DNA from: Eubacteriaceae bacterium
GTDB taxonomy: Bacteria; Bacillota; Clostridia; Lachnospirales; Lachnospiraceae
DNA: 41,086 bases
Direction: 5' to 3'
NCBI GenBank assembly: GCA_910574915.1
Contig: CAJTCR010000048.1
Location: 1-41,086 of the forward strand
Shown: one piece after another, positions 32,744 to 41,086 of the stretch
Position numbering within the stretch: the first letter of the stretch is position 1
How the letters are laid out: the number at the start of each line of letters is the position of its first letter
Made by a program: the position numbers and the translations under genes
The notes under the pieces: model-generated
What the model was told of the DNA's origin: nothing
Database searches by the model: none
What the model saw: the letters and a program-made list of their open reading frames with translations, nothing else

Positions 32744-33582
32744 ATGACATTTGAAGAGGAATTGAAGGAATATCATACAACTGCCCTTAGTGCTGCGGTC
32801 ATTCGTGATCATCAAATTATAGACATAATTATATCGTGAAACAATGTGACATGCCACACAAGGTTTCAAGCTGCTTCTATCAGTAAGATGGTCTTTACCC
32901 TATCGGTACCGCAGTTGGCTGCGGGAAATAAAATATCCCTAAATGATGGTATAAGCAAGTACCTTGATGATATACACTTACAGGATTCTAACGGATTGTC
33001 AGCAAAGGCAACTGTACGGCAAATTTTATCCCACACAGCAGGATTCGGGATTCATGGCTTTGACGAGTATGGACATAGCCCTTTGCTGATTTTATGGAGA
33101 AAACTGTTCTGCTCCCACTTGATATGACAGACAGAACATATAGACAGGATGTAACAGAGAATATTACCGAGGGTTATTCTGCGGATTTTGATTCCGATTT
33201 AAACGGATCTAATCTTATGCCGGAGCATGCCGCCGGTTTATGGACAACTACCGCAGACCTTGCCAAATTTGGTGTTCATCTTCAAAATATTTTGCGGGGA
33301 AAATCAGATTTAATCCCTCCGGCATTTGTGAAAGAGATGATACAACCACAGCACGATGATGTTTTGGACATGGAAAATACAACCTGCAAAACAGGATTGG
33401 GCTGCTATTTAAAAGTAATTCATGGTGAAGCATATTTAGGTCATTCCGGTGGAAATTACGCATTTGAATCCCGAATCAATTTTTCTGTTCAAAGTGAAAA
33501 TGGTTACTGTGTACTGATAAATACCGACAACATTGACCCTTTGATTGGAAAGATTCAGGACTATTTTTTTAGACCTGCTTGA
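32744..33582 (+). pseudogene. Beta-lactamase-family serine hydrolase, disrupted
   Basis: The N-terminus reads MTFEEELKEYHTTALSAAVI; an in-frame TGA (about 32837) comes before TRFQAASISKMVFTLSV, which holds the SxxK catalytic motif, and SHTAGFGIHGF. The frame then breaks near 33094, where MEKTVLLPLDMTDRTY resumes after loss of about 100 residues including the YxN motif. The C-terminus (AAGLWTTTADLAKFGVH; GHSGGNYAFESRINF with HSGG) is intact. A class C-like peptidase or esterase, inactive as it stands. Confidence 0.85.
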
Positions 33583-33667
33583 AAGTTAACTTCCCATTTA
33601 TCGGAGAACCGAGCAGCGAGAAAAAAACCGGTATTTACTGAATCAATAATAATAAGGAGAGAAACTT

Positions 33668-34435
33668 ATGACGAATTGTGAAATAATAGAAATTGCAATG
33701 AGGCAGTCCGCAGAGGATATAGGATGCCGCGAGGAGGATTTTAAGGCAAATAAAAATGTTATTTCCCCCTTAAAATTGGGAAAGAACGCCCGCAAATATC
33801 TGAAAGAGCCGATTACCTGCAATTTCGTTTCCTATGGAAATAATATCGTGACAGCTTCAATAAATGAGACCTTAGATGTGGTGTCCGAGTATGTTAAGAA
33901 ATTTGAATTTTATCACTGTTTTGAAACACCGAATATGCATTGGCTGAACGAACGCCTAATCGAGAAAAGTCATAAAATATGTTTTATGGCTGAATACTAT
34001 CTGCCAGACATAAACAGGATGTCCGTTCTTTCTTGTGCTTATAAAACACACATATTGAAGCAGGAGGATTTTAGGGAATTGTATCTGCCAGAATGGAGCA
34101 ATGCGCTATGCAAAGACCGCAAACATCTGGACATTCTTGGAGTCGGCGCATACGATGGAAATACACTGATTGGACTAGCCGCTTGTTCCGCGGACTGCAG
34201 AGATATGTGGCAGATTGGTGTGGATGTGCTTCCAAAATACAGACGTCAAGGAATTGCCTCTGCACTGACAAGCGCACTCGCAAAAGAAATACTAAACAGG
34301 CATAAAGTGCCATTTTATTGTACAGCTTGGTCTAATATCAGGTCGGTCAGAAACGCTATTAAAAGCGGCTTTGTTCCTGCCTGGGTAGAAATGACCGCAA
34401 AACCTGTAACTGTTGTGGATGGAATGAATCTGTAA
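33668..34435 (+). CDS. GNAT N-acetyltransferase, two-part
   Basis: A 255-aa protein. The first 130 residues are a family-specific N-terminal part (FEFYHCFETPNMHWLNERLI). The C-terminal half is a GNAT fold: acetyl-CoA motif DVLPKYRRQGIASALTSALA, then FYCTAWSNIRSVRNAIKSGF, the usual last strand and helix. AAGGAGAG precedes the start. Substrate unknown. Intact in a region of broken genes, so possibly under selection. Confidence 0.88.
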   Translation: MTNCEIIEIAMRQSAEDIGCREEDFKANKNVISPLKLGKNARKYLKEPITCNFVSYGNNIVTASINETLDVVSEYVKKFEFYHCFETPNMHWLNERLIEKSHKICFMAEYYLPDINRMSVLSCAYKTHILKQEDFRELYLPEWSNALCKDRKHLDILGVGAYDGNTLIGLAACSADCRDMWQIGVDVLPKYRRQGIASALTSALAKEILNRHKVPFYCTAWSNIRSVRNAIKSGFVPAWVEMTAKPVTVVDGMNL

Positions 34436-34494
34436 ATTCTCATTTATTGGGGGCACAGATAAAGAGAAATCGGGATTTAAAAGGCTAAAACACA

Positions 34495-34701
34495 ATGAGC
34501 AAATATAACACTTTATGGGAATATGTACAGAATAATGGAAGTCATTCTTTTAAATTGACTTTTGAAGAAATACAGAACATTTCTGGAATACCGATAGACC
34601 ACTCTTTTCTAAAATACAAAAAGGAGCTTACAAAATATGGCTATCAGGTTGGAAAAATATCTATGAAAAACCAAACGGTTATCTTTAATAAGATTGGTTG
34701 A
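34495..34701 (+). CDS. Hypothetical 68-aa protein
   Basis: Reads MSKYNTLWEYVQNNGSHSFK, FEEIQNISGIPIDHSFLKYK and ends VIFNKIG. Such short proteins with LTFEEI and IPIDHSFL occur widely beside Firmicutes acetyltransferase and helicase genes; function unknown. It follows the acetyltransferase by 59 bp in the same direction. No strong ribosome binding site. Confidence 0.6.
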   Translation: MSKYNTLWEYVQNNGSHSFKLTFEEIQNISGIPIDHSFLKYKKELTKYGYQVGKISMKNQTVIFNKIG

Positions 34702-34929
34702 TAAATCGGAGTTGACGGAGCTCTTTAGAGCGAGGGATGTTTTTTTCTGAAGGGCAAGAATATGTGGAAGAAAACTATAATGATTGGAGTAAATTATACA
34801 CCACTTTACAACTTTTTGAAAAAAATAACGCACAAGGCGCTTTCTCATGTATAATAAGTTTGCACACAAAACTATACGAAAGAGAGTGGCCTTGTACGTC
34901 AGACTTATTATACAACGAAAACAACCTAA

Positions 34930-35851
34930 TTGGTAGACTTTACCGTTATTTTTATATTTATTTTAAAACTTTTTCTGCACCGGCCATTGATACCCTGTTT
35001 CTGCTGGTGTTATCTATCCTTGCTATGGAGTCGGCAGCTTCTATCCGGTCACTTTATAGGCATTTTTTACCGGGGATTACAAAAAATCCCTGAATGCATT
35101 TTATTACGCATGTTCCTATGCAAAGGCGGATTATTCCATATTTATGATTACCACTGCGGACATGGCTCTGAATCTCATACCGGAAAAACTACAATCACAG
35201 CCCGTGTTTCTGTGCATTGATGACACAATGGTTTCGAAATTTGGAAAAAAATTCGAGGATATTTCAAAGCTTTTTGACCATGCCGCGCATCATGACTCAA
35301 TCTATCTGAACGGACACTGCTTTGTATGCGTAATGCTTTGCGTGCCAGTATGGAATAAAGGCAGAATCCACTATCTTTCTGTTCCGCTCGGATACCATAT
35401 GTGGCAGAAAAAGGAATCCAAGCTGGAACTGGCTGCATCTATGATCCGCCAGGTGATGCCAGAATTCAGAAATAAGAAAAATGTTATCATCCTTTGTGAC
35501 GGCTGGTATGTAAAAAAGAACCTTGTTTCCATTGTGGACGAATATGAGAACCTTGACCTTATAGGAAATGCAAGGTCTGGTTCCGTCATTTATGGCCTGC
35601 CGCCGCAGCGGACGGAAAAAAGGGGCCGGCCCGCATCGCATGGGAAAAGGCTTTCTGTCCAGGATGATTTTACGCTGTCTGATGAAAAAATCGGGGACTA
35701 TGATATGGCAGTACGCCATGTCCTTACAAATATTTTTGGCAAAAGGCAAGTCCTTGCATATGTAACTTCCACGAAAAGGGTTCCGGCAGTAGGCGCCTGT
35801 TTTTCAGCAAAAAAATTTGACAAAAAAATACAGACCTGGTGCGGCCTGTAG
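34930..35851 (+). pseudogene. DDE transposase (IS701/IS4-like), truncated and frameshifted
   Basis: The first segment ends SIRSLYRHFLPGITKN; at a six-A run (about 35085) the frame shifts to SLNAFYYACSYAKADYSIF. The catalytic segment is clear: PVFLCIDDTMVSKFGKKFED (first Asp), NVIILCDGWYVKKNL (second Asp), VLAYVTSTKRVP. The C-terminal third with the final Glu is missing or frameshifted after 35790. Adding one A at 35085 restores the first break. Confidence 0.8.
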
Positions 35852-35865
35852 AGATTTTTTACAAT

Positions 35866-35990
35866 TTAACTGTCAAATGCCCGTATATTTGCTATATCCT
35901 GCCTTAACTGTCCATATATAATTTTTCTTCTAAATTTTGGCGCAAAAACCAGATTAAACGCATGAATGAAAAAGCCATGCATATTTTGAG
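35866..35990 (-). pseudogene. Possible IS200/IS605 TnpA fragment
   Basis: The complement reads FNLVFAPKFRRKIIYGQLRQ and DIANI, similar to the HLVFAPKYRRKVIYG start of IS200-type TnpA proteins, then a stop. Only about 40 residues remain, interrupted by the proposed left inverted repeat of the ISAs1 element. Low certainty. Confidence 0.45.
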
Positions 35991-37485
35991 TTTTTTTGTT
36001 ATATTTTGCCAATAAGTGATAGGAGTACTTTCTTTTTGAACTAATATATAATACACTGTTTCCAAACAGCATTTTGCGTATGTGGGGGACAGTATGGCAA
36101 AAAAAGATACCAAACTTGAAAACTTATCAAAAACAGTTCATATGCTCATAGAGGAGATCCGCCTTGCGGAAACCGAAGGGCTGGACCGCATTTTCATGGA
36201 TGTTTATTCACAGCAGGCCGATATGATGACGGACAGCAGACAGCAGGGCAAAGTGAGGCATGCCTTCAGGGACATTCTGGGCATAGTATTCTTTGGTGTG
36301 CTTGCCGGAAATGATGAATGGGAGGATATCTATGATTTTGCAATGGATGAAAGAGAAACTTTAAGAAACTATCTGGACTTAAAGAACGCAATCCCATCCC
36401 ATGACACGATGCAGAGGGCCTTTGCCATCATCTGGCCAGATGAACTGCAGGGAATTCTCAAAGAGATCCTGGTTCAGATGATAGAAATGGCCGGGCAGCA
36501 CCTTGACCAGTATCTGTATCAAAATGAAGAACTGGACTGTTATGTACGCGGCGTCATTGCGGCAGACGGAAAGGAAACCCGGCATACCGCGAAGAAACAC
36601 GCAAAAGTTCCAGAAGGTTTGTGTAACCTGAACGAATTTAATGTAATGTCCACAGAATGTGGCGTCTGCCTGTCATGCACGAGAATTAACGAGAAAACGA
36701 ATAAGATTCCCGAAATGCAGGCAGTTATGAAAGGACTTGACTGCCGCAAGTGCATCGTTACTGCGGACGCCATGAATGCCCAGAAAGAAACCGCACGGGT
36801 TATTGTACAGGAAGCACACGGAGATTACTGCCTTGCTCTCAAAGGGAACCAGAAACAGGCTTATGAAGAAATTCGGAATTATTTTGCCTGTAAGGATCTG
36901 CTGGAAAACATACGTCAGAAATCAGGACAATACCAAAGCGAGACAGAGGAATCCACCTATGCCATAACCATAAGGGAGTATTTCATCACAGATGACATTC
37001 AGTGGATTGAATACCGCGGCAGATGGGAAAAACTCCAGTCCATCGGGTATGAGAGAAAGACCATAACCATGAAGGAAACAGAAGAGTCCCATATAGAAGA
37101 ACGGTATTACCTGTGCAGCATCAAACCAATAGCAGAGTTATTTGCGATAGCAGTCCGGAGGCACTGGAACATAGAAAACAACCTGCACTGGACACTCGAT
37201 GTTGTATTCAGGGAAGACAGTCTGGGTTCCAAAGAAAAGAAAGCAGTCCATAACCTGGGGCTGATCAGACGGTTCGTCATGTTTATTATAAAATTGATGA
37301 AAACGTATTATGGACGAAGCATGAGAAGAGTCCAGAAAACGATAGGGAGAAAACCCGAAACAGAACTTCCGCTTATTCTTGCTGTCCTGAGAGTATTATA
37401 TACCAATGATTTATTAGATTCCATTGACGAACTCACCAAATAATTGGATGGCAATTAGAGAGTATCCGTTCATGCGTTTATTCTG
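35950..37485 (+). mobile_element. ISAs1-family insertion sequence
   Basis: Contains an intact ISAs1-type transposase gene. Candidate terminal inverted repeats are AGATTAAACGCATGAATG (35951-35968) and, inverted, AGAATAAACGCATGAACG (37467-37484): 16 of 18 match, both preceded by C. No flanking target duplication is visible. The right end lies within a truncated MMPL transporter gene. The left noncoding part is long (143 bp), so the left boundary is tentative. Confidence 0.65.
36094..37443 (+). CDS. ISAs1-family transposase
   Basis: A 449-aa DDE transposase. N-terminal DDE_Tnp_1-associated domain (DGRKVRHAF-like: QQGKVRHAFRDILGIVFFGV; AGNDEWEDIYDFA). First catalytic Asp in VIAADGKETRHT, second in CIVTADAMNAQKETA, GDYCLALKGNQ, and final Glu near NNLHWTLDVVFREDS after RRHWNIEN. 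Full length with no breaks. The ATG at 36094 follows GGGGGAC; an upstream GTG is possible. Confidence 0.95.
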   Translation: MAKKDTKLENLSKTVHMLIEEIRLAETEGLDRIFMDVYSQQADMMTDSRQQGKVRHAFRDILGIVFFGVLAGNDEWEDIYDFAMDERETLRNYLDLKNAIPSHDTMQRAFAIIWPDELQGILKEILVQMIEMAGQHLDQYLYQNEELDCYVRGVIAADGKETRHTAKKHAKVPEGLCNLNEFNVMSTECGVCLSCTRINEKTNKIPEMQAVMKGLDCRKCIVTADAMNAQKETARVIVQEAHGDYCLALKGNQKQAYEEIRNYFACKDLLENIRQKSGQYQSETEESTYAITIREYFITDDIQWIEYRGRWEKLQSIGYERKTITMKETEESHIEERYYLCSIKPIAELFAIAVRRHWNIENNLHWTLDVVFREDSLGSKEKKAVHNLGLIRRFVMFIIKLMKTYYGRSMRRVQKTIGRKPETELPLILAVLRVLYTNDLLDSIDELTK

Positions 37486-37620
37486 CCTGGGGAGATACTT
37501 AGACATGTCGTAATTGACATTTACATGCAGCATCCCCACGACGCTTAGCACCAGAATGATCAGATACAAAATCATAACATATTTTCTTTTGTCAACGATA
37601 AAGTCCGCTATTTTTTTCAT
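37486..37620 (-). pseudogene. MMPL/RND exporter N-terminus, cut by ISAs1
   Basis: From an ATG with AAGGAG upstream: MKKIADFIVDKRKYVMILYL, then VNVNYDMSKYLP, the first membrane helix and first loop of MMPL-family exporters. Homology ends at the ISAs1 right end. The remaining 700 or more residues are not in the window. It has its own promoter (TATAAT at about 37695) and is divergent from a TetR gene. Confidence 0.75.
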
Positions 37621-37793
37621 CTGAAATTCTCTCCTTTCCACATGATATTCATTTGTTTTTTTTTAAACATCTGTTGATTTTTATGACATTGTATATTATA
37701 ATACCCACAAATAGAAAATCAATCATCAAAATGCAGTACATATGACTGTTTCTAAACATTTCATATGAAAACTGTATAGAAAAAGAAGATTTT

Positions 37794-38384
37794 ATGAAAA
37801 ATTCACATTTGGACAGGCGGACAAAATACAGCCTGCAGGCAATCCGGACAGCGCTTTTTGATTTATTGGAATCTAAAGAACTGAAACACATTACAGTAAC
37901 CGATGTTTGTATGCTAGCGGATGTAAACAGGGGGACATTTTACAAATATTACGAGGACGTACAGGACTTATTCGCTAAAATAGAACTATCCGTCGCAGAA
38001 GAAACCTGCGAAACCATACGCAAAAACTGTCTGGAAAACTTTTCCGTACAGAAACTGCTCTCCAACATTCTAGCCATTATTATAGAAAATAAAGATTTTA
38101 CACGTATGCTGACCAAAAATCCAACGGAAACACGGTTTTTACGTGAAATCATCTCGTCTTTCCGCCCGCAGCTGATTGAAACCATGCCTTCAAACATACC
38201 GGAACTTACGACTGAAATATGTGATATGTATTTTGATTTTATTCTGGGCGGGACTGTAAACCTCCTGCTCCAATGGATAAAAAAGGATATGGCGCTTCCC
38301 GCCTCACAGATGGAAACCCTTTCTATCCAGTTTATTCATTCTGTGTTAGGCACAAAAATTTACCCTTTATCTAATGAAAACTAA
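37794..38384 (+). CDS. TetR-family repressor
   Basis: A 196-aa regulator: N-terminal HTH in TRTALFDLLESKELK-like and DVCMLADVNRGTFYKYYEDV, the TetR recognition helix, followed by an all-helical ligand domain. Divergent from the truncated MMPL exporter gene, the usual arrangement in which TetR represses the exporter. The exporter is destroyed, so the regulator may be orphaned or may also control the following permease gene (27 bp downstream). Confidence 0.92.
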   Translation: MKNSHLDRRTKYSLQAIRTALFDLLESKELKHITVTDVCMLADVNRGTFYKYYEDVQDLFAKIELSVAEETCETIRKNCLENFSVQKLLSNILAIIIENKDFTRMLTKNPTETRFLREIISSFRPQLIETMPSNIPELTTEICDMYFDFILGGTVNLLLQWIKKDMALPASQMETLSIQFIHSVLGTKIYPLSNEN

Positions 38385-38410
38385 TACTTTTACAAGGAGG
38401 ATATAAAACC

Positions 38411-39178
38411 ATGTTTCAATTTTTTATTTGTTTTATTGCTGGTATAGGAGCCGGGCTTGGAACCGGCTTTGCAGGCATGAGCGCAGCCGCTGTCATCAGC
38501 CCGATGCTGATCACTTTTTTGGGACTGCCTGCATATGAAGCTGTAGGCATTGCATTGGCAAGTGATGTCTTGGCAAGCGCCGTCAGTGCATACACCTATG
38601 GGAAGAATAAAAACCTTGACATCAGAAATGGAATTGTTATGATGGCTGCCGTTTTAATATTTACATTAGTTGGGAGCTTCGCCGCAAGCCTGGTTCCCAA
38701 TACTACAATGGGTAGTTTTTCTGTGTTTATGACATTACTGCTCGGAATCAAGTTTATCATAAGGCCTGTTATGACAACAAAAGAATCTATGAAGGCCGTT
38801 GACAGCCGGAAACGTATTGTCCAGTCAGTCCTAAGCGGCGCCATCGTTGGGTTTATCTGCGGATTTATCGGCGCAGGCGGCGGAATGATGATGCTCCTGC
38901 TTTTAACCAGTGTATTAGGCTACGAATTAAAGACAGCCGTTGGAACAAGTGTATTTATTATGGCTTTCACGGCCTTCACAGGCGCTGCCAGCCATTTTGC
39001 CATTGGCGGGATGCCGGATATGAGATGTCTGTTTTTTTGTGTCGCATCCACCCTGCTATGGGCCAGGATTGCCGCAAAATTTGCAAACAAAGCAAGCGCC
39101 GCAGCTTTAAACCGTGCAACTGGCATCGTGCTTGCCATCCTTGGACTATCTATCCTTACAGTAAATTACATAAAATAG
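38411..39178 (+). CDS. TauE/SafE-family permease (TSUP)
   Basis: A 255-aa membrane protein with about eight helices and the two TSUP glycine motifs: GIGAGLGTGFAGMSAAAVIS at the start and GFICGFIGAGGGMMMLLLL in the second half. TSUP proteins export sulfite, sulfonates or organic acids. AAGGAGG lies well before the ATG. Follows the TetR gene by 26 bp, so likely in one operon with it. Confidence 0.92.
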   Translation: MFQFFICFIAGIGAGLGTGFAGMSAAAVISPMLITFLGLPAYEAVGIALASDVLASAVSAYTYGKNKNLDIRNGIVMMAAVLIFTLVGSFAASLVPNTTMGSFSVFMTLLLGIKFIIRPVMTTKESMKAVDSRKRIVQSVLSGAIVGFICGFIGAGGGMMMLLLLTSVLGYELKTAVGTSVFIMAFTAFTGAASHFAIGGMPDMRCLFFCVASTLLWARIAAKFANKASAAALNRATGIVLAILGLSILTVNYIK

Positions 39179-39255
39179 AGCATATTTAAAGGCAGACACA
39201 TATGAAATGAGCCATGCCGTCTTAACAGTCATACCCGCATAGATAGGAGGATTCC

Positions 39256-39417
39256 ATGATAAATATATTTTTTGGTATTATCTGGATCTTGGTTTTAATA
39301 CTCTTTCCTTTTCTATATATCAAAATGGGTTCTGATGATATGCACAGCATAATCACTCTCTATATCATCCTGACACTATATTTTATTATTTTGCTGCATA
39401 CAAAGAAAAGGAAATGA
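39256..39417 (+). CDS. 53-aa membrane protein
   Basis: Starts MINIFFGIIWILVLILFPFL, has a short polar loop (KMGSDDMHS), a second helix (IITLYIILTLYFIILL) and a basic end (HTKKRK). AGGAGG lies six bases upstream. The next membrane gene follows by 15 bp. Not recognised. Confidence 0.7.
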   Translation: MINIFFGIIWILVLILFPFLYIKMGSDDMHSIITLYIILTLYFIILLHTKKRK

Positions 39418-39432
39418 AAATAGAGAATATAT

Positions 39433-39825
39433 ATGAAAAGTAAAATACGAAAATTCTATCAGGCTGTCATTGCAGATCTGACAGAACATAAAAATACATT
39501 TTTCGTTTGTTTGGGACTGCGCTTACTTGTTCTTGGGATCTTAATTCTCCAAATATTCCACCAGAATTATGAAAATGCATTCTTATGTATTTTAACTCTT
39601 ATCTTAATGATAATACCAAGTGTAATTCAAGCGACTTTAAAAGTGGAATTTCCGTCTCCACTGGAAATCATTGTCCTCATTTTTATTTTTTCGGCCAAAA
39701 TATTAGGTGAAATCCGTTCTTTTTATATGCGTTTCCCATATTGGGATACAGTTTTGCACACACTAAATGGATTTTTATGTGCAGTAATAGGATTTATATC
39801 CGTAAACAACTGGAAAATCTCATAG
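39433..39825 (+). pseudogene. Membrane protein (DUF2238-like), C-terminally truncated
   Basis: A 130-aa frame with about four membrane helices ending in RSFYMRFPYWDTVLHTLNGF and LCAVIGFISVNNWKIS. The FPYWDTVLHTxNGF motif is typical of YjdF/DUF2238-like membrane proteins, which continue with further helices; here the sequence stops at a junction with an unrelated leftward fragment at about 39826. Confidence 0.6.
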
Positions 39826-39827
39826 GG

Positions 39828-40128
39828 CAGGATTTCCCCGCATATCAGGATGGAGCCTGTATCTGCATAATAAACCTGTCCTTCGTACGTCGGCGTACCA
39901 AGGGACACAAGCTGCTTCAAAGCATTCATCCGTATCGGTTCTATCTGGGTTCCCTGCCCCACACGCCATCTTGTCTGTGAGGCAAGCTCCCGGTAAATCC
40001 GTTCAGCTTCTTCATCCTCCTGGATATTATCGTCATAGTCATACCTGTAATTTTCTACCTGTACCTGGCCGTATGCAATCAGGCTTGCAAAAAGCGCAAG
40101 GGAATTCTTTTCCTATCTCTCTCCCCAT
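39828..40128 (-). pseudogene. Hypothetical protein fragment, frameshifted
   Basis: From ATG 40128: MGREIGK, then after a one-base frame change in a GAAAAG stretch: NSLALFASLIAYGQVQVENY, EDEEAERIYRELASQTRWRV, GTPTYEGQVYYADTGSILIC and EILPYEIF, where it meets the rightward membrane gene. No family recognised. The start lies just after the stop of the upstream gene, so both were one operon. Confidence 0.5.
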
Positions 40129-40129
40129 T

Positions 40130-40636
40130 TTATGCCCCACTTCTGCTATCAGAAATATTTACCGGCATATCTTGTAGCTTATCCGGTATTTCAACCTGGT
40201 TTGCATCTGCCGCTTTCCCCATTTTTTCTTTCTTCAACTGCTCTGTCCGCCCTAAATCCACATAGTGTGTCGCATATGCTTTTTCAATCTCCGGATTTCC
40301 GCTTTTGCTGAACCGCAGGGGGATTACCGGCTCATGGCCATGCCTTTTCTTCACGCCCCACCGCTTATAATAGCAGAAAGATGGTTTCAAACTCGATTTC
40401 TTTGCATAGGAGCGAATCTGTTTCATAATAAAGGAGAGCTTCTTTAAATTACACGTACACACCGCTTCCAGATACCGTACTTTCCCGAATCTCCAGTCCT
40501 CATACTTCTGCTTAGGCAGGGCACCTATATCAACCAGCACATCCGCAGGAGCAGCATATCCCCTTTGCTGGCACTGCTGATAGACAGCAGAATGTACTTT
40601 TCCTATCAGTTCTGATTCTTTCACTTTGCCCTCCAT
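40130..40636 (-). CDS. Hypothetical protein, Lachnospiraceae type
   Basis: About 168 aa: KESELIGKVHSAVYQQCQQR, GALPKQKYEDWRFGKVRYLE, CTCNLKKLSFIMKQIRSYAK and WGVKKRHGHEPVIPLRFSKS. The central part is basic and looks like a small nucleic-acid-binding or toxin-like protein, but I do not recognise a named family. Start could be ATG 40636 or GTG 40624, which has GGAGGG before it. An earlier ATG at 40660 lies in a terminator loop and is rejected. Confidence 0.7.
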   Translation of the reverse strand: MEGKVKESELIGKVHSAVYQQCQQRGYAAPADVLVDIGALPKQKYEDWRFGKVRYLEAVCTCNLKKLSFIMKQIRSYAKKSSLKPSFCYYKRWGVKKRHGHEPVIPLRFSKSGNPEIEKAYATHYVDLGRTEQLKKEKMGKAADANQVEIPDKLQDMPVNISDSRSGA

Positions 40637-40644
40637 ATGAATAA

Positions 40645-40672
40645 CCCCGGCTATATCCATTTGCAGCCGGGG
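40645..40672. terminator. Intrinsic terminator hairpin, bidirectional
   Basis: CCCCGGCT (40645-40652) pairs with AGCCGGGG (40665-40672), a perfect 8-bp GC-rich stem. On the plus strand a run of seven T follows after eight bases; on the complement TTATT follows. It separates the two leftward coding pieces here. Confidence 0.65.
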
Positions 40673-40713
40673 ATTCCAATTTTTTTCTTGTGTGTTTGCT
40701 TACTTTCAAATTA

Positions 40714-40935
40714 TTATACCGTTTGAAGCAGTCCTTTTTCAATTTCCTGAATGTCCTCCACAGACAACTCCGTAAAACAGCCTGCAATTTCTTCTGCCGA
40801 CAATTTCCCCAACCTTAACATCCGTTCTGCGGCTTTCCGTGCAGTCTCTTTTGAAGCGGCTTTCTTTTCGCTTGCTATATGGGTACGCATGATCTTCTCT
40901 TCATCAAACAAAGCCATCATAATAGATATCACCTC
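40714..40935 (-). pseudogene. PD-(D/E)XK-type putative transposase, second C-terminal fragment
   Basis: The complement reads EVISIMMALFDEEKIMRTHI, then AERMLRLGKLSAEEIAGCFT and ELSVEDIQEIEKGLLQ: a paralogue of the fragment at 28393-28704, with the true C-terminus preserved. A stop (TAG) and unrelated sequence lie immediately upstream. AGGAGG just ahead of the ATG pair may allow translation of a 68-aa peptide. Confidence 0.65.
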
Positions 40936-41086
40936 CTAGTATAATAATGATATAGCCACAAGAGCTATAAAGTTAATAAGTTACAAAGTCATATCTGATG
41001 AATAGCTGAAGGAGGGTTCCCCTTCCATCAGAGGTTATTGATAAAAATTTTTACCATGTCTGAGGTTTCCTTAATGCACCAGACAA

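Noticed and set aside
40936..41086. Hairpin GAAGG-AGGGTTCC-CCTTC and sequence at the right edge as a possible RNA element
   Set aside because: Short imperfect stem with no neighbouring signal; the window ends too soon to judge.

Overview
The window reads as a chromosomal contig from a Clostridia member, most likely Lachnospiraceae. Support comes from the V1 region and 5' end of a 16S rRNA gene at the left edge, a PerR plus reverse-rubrerythrin oxygen-defence pair, AT-rich -35/-10 promoters, strong AGGAGG-type ribosome binding sites, and many protein families typical of gut Lachnospiraceae (TnpV, PrgI/VirB4 of CD1110-type conjugative elements, DHHW/MBOAT clusters). No genus can be named safely from sequence alone.

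Layout. 1-1006: leftward 16S rRNA 5' end, present twice head-to-tail in a chimeric arrangement, preceded by four tandem rrn promoters. 1034-5724: housekeeping and stress genes: tadA, an acetyltransferase, a 723-aa protein with 34 units of a 13-aa repeat, then perR with a palindromic PerR box and a reverse rubrerythrin. 6074-10810: a galactoside-use locus (AraC regulator, GPH symporter, GH42 beta-galactosidase). 10855-13615: a relic of a peptide deformylase, a YbaK-type deacylase, two small membrane proteins and a NYN/PIN-like putative nuclease carrying eight 12-aa repeats, followed after 22 bp by a stand-alone AAA/ABC-type ATPase (to 14357). 14443-19362: a four-gene extracytoplasmic O-acylation locus (SGNH hydrolase with Fn3 domains, DUF4358-like secreted protein, MBOAT acyltransferase, DHHW protein). 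19352-23512: a leftward ABC exporter (ATPase, permease, 58-aa membrane protein) next to a GHKL histidine kinase and a LytTR response regulator.

23.5-41.1 kb is a mobile-element graveyard: a broken nucleotidyltransferase, a deletion-fused PrgI/VirB4 relic of an integrative conjugative element, a decayed Phd/RelE pair, a frameshifted DUF2268 protease and MerR fragment, a degraded and an intact TnpV gene, IS4-type, IS200-type and ISAs1 sequences, and a truncated MMPL exporter whose divergent TetR survives. Within it lies a discrete 3.77-kb integrated element (about 28686-32471). It is bounded by near-identical 19-bp att repeats inside a gene for a PD-(D/E)XK-type putative transposase, with doubled TTTACGACA arm sites just inside each end and a tyrosine recombinase beside the left end. 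It carries what looks like a type I toxin-antitoxin cassette: a 31-aa membrane peptide with its own promoter and a convergent antisense RNA overlapping its 3' end.

Many disrupted genes in the right half would be restored by adding one base to a homopolymer run, so some of the apparent decay may be sequencing error; this should be settled before the pseudogene calls are trusted.
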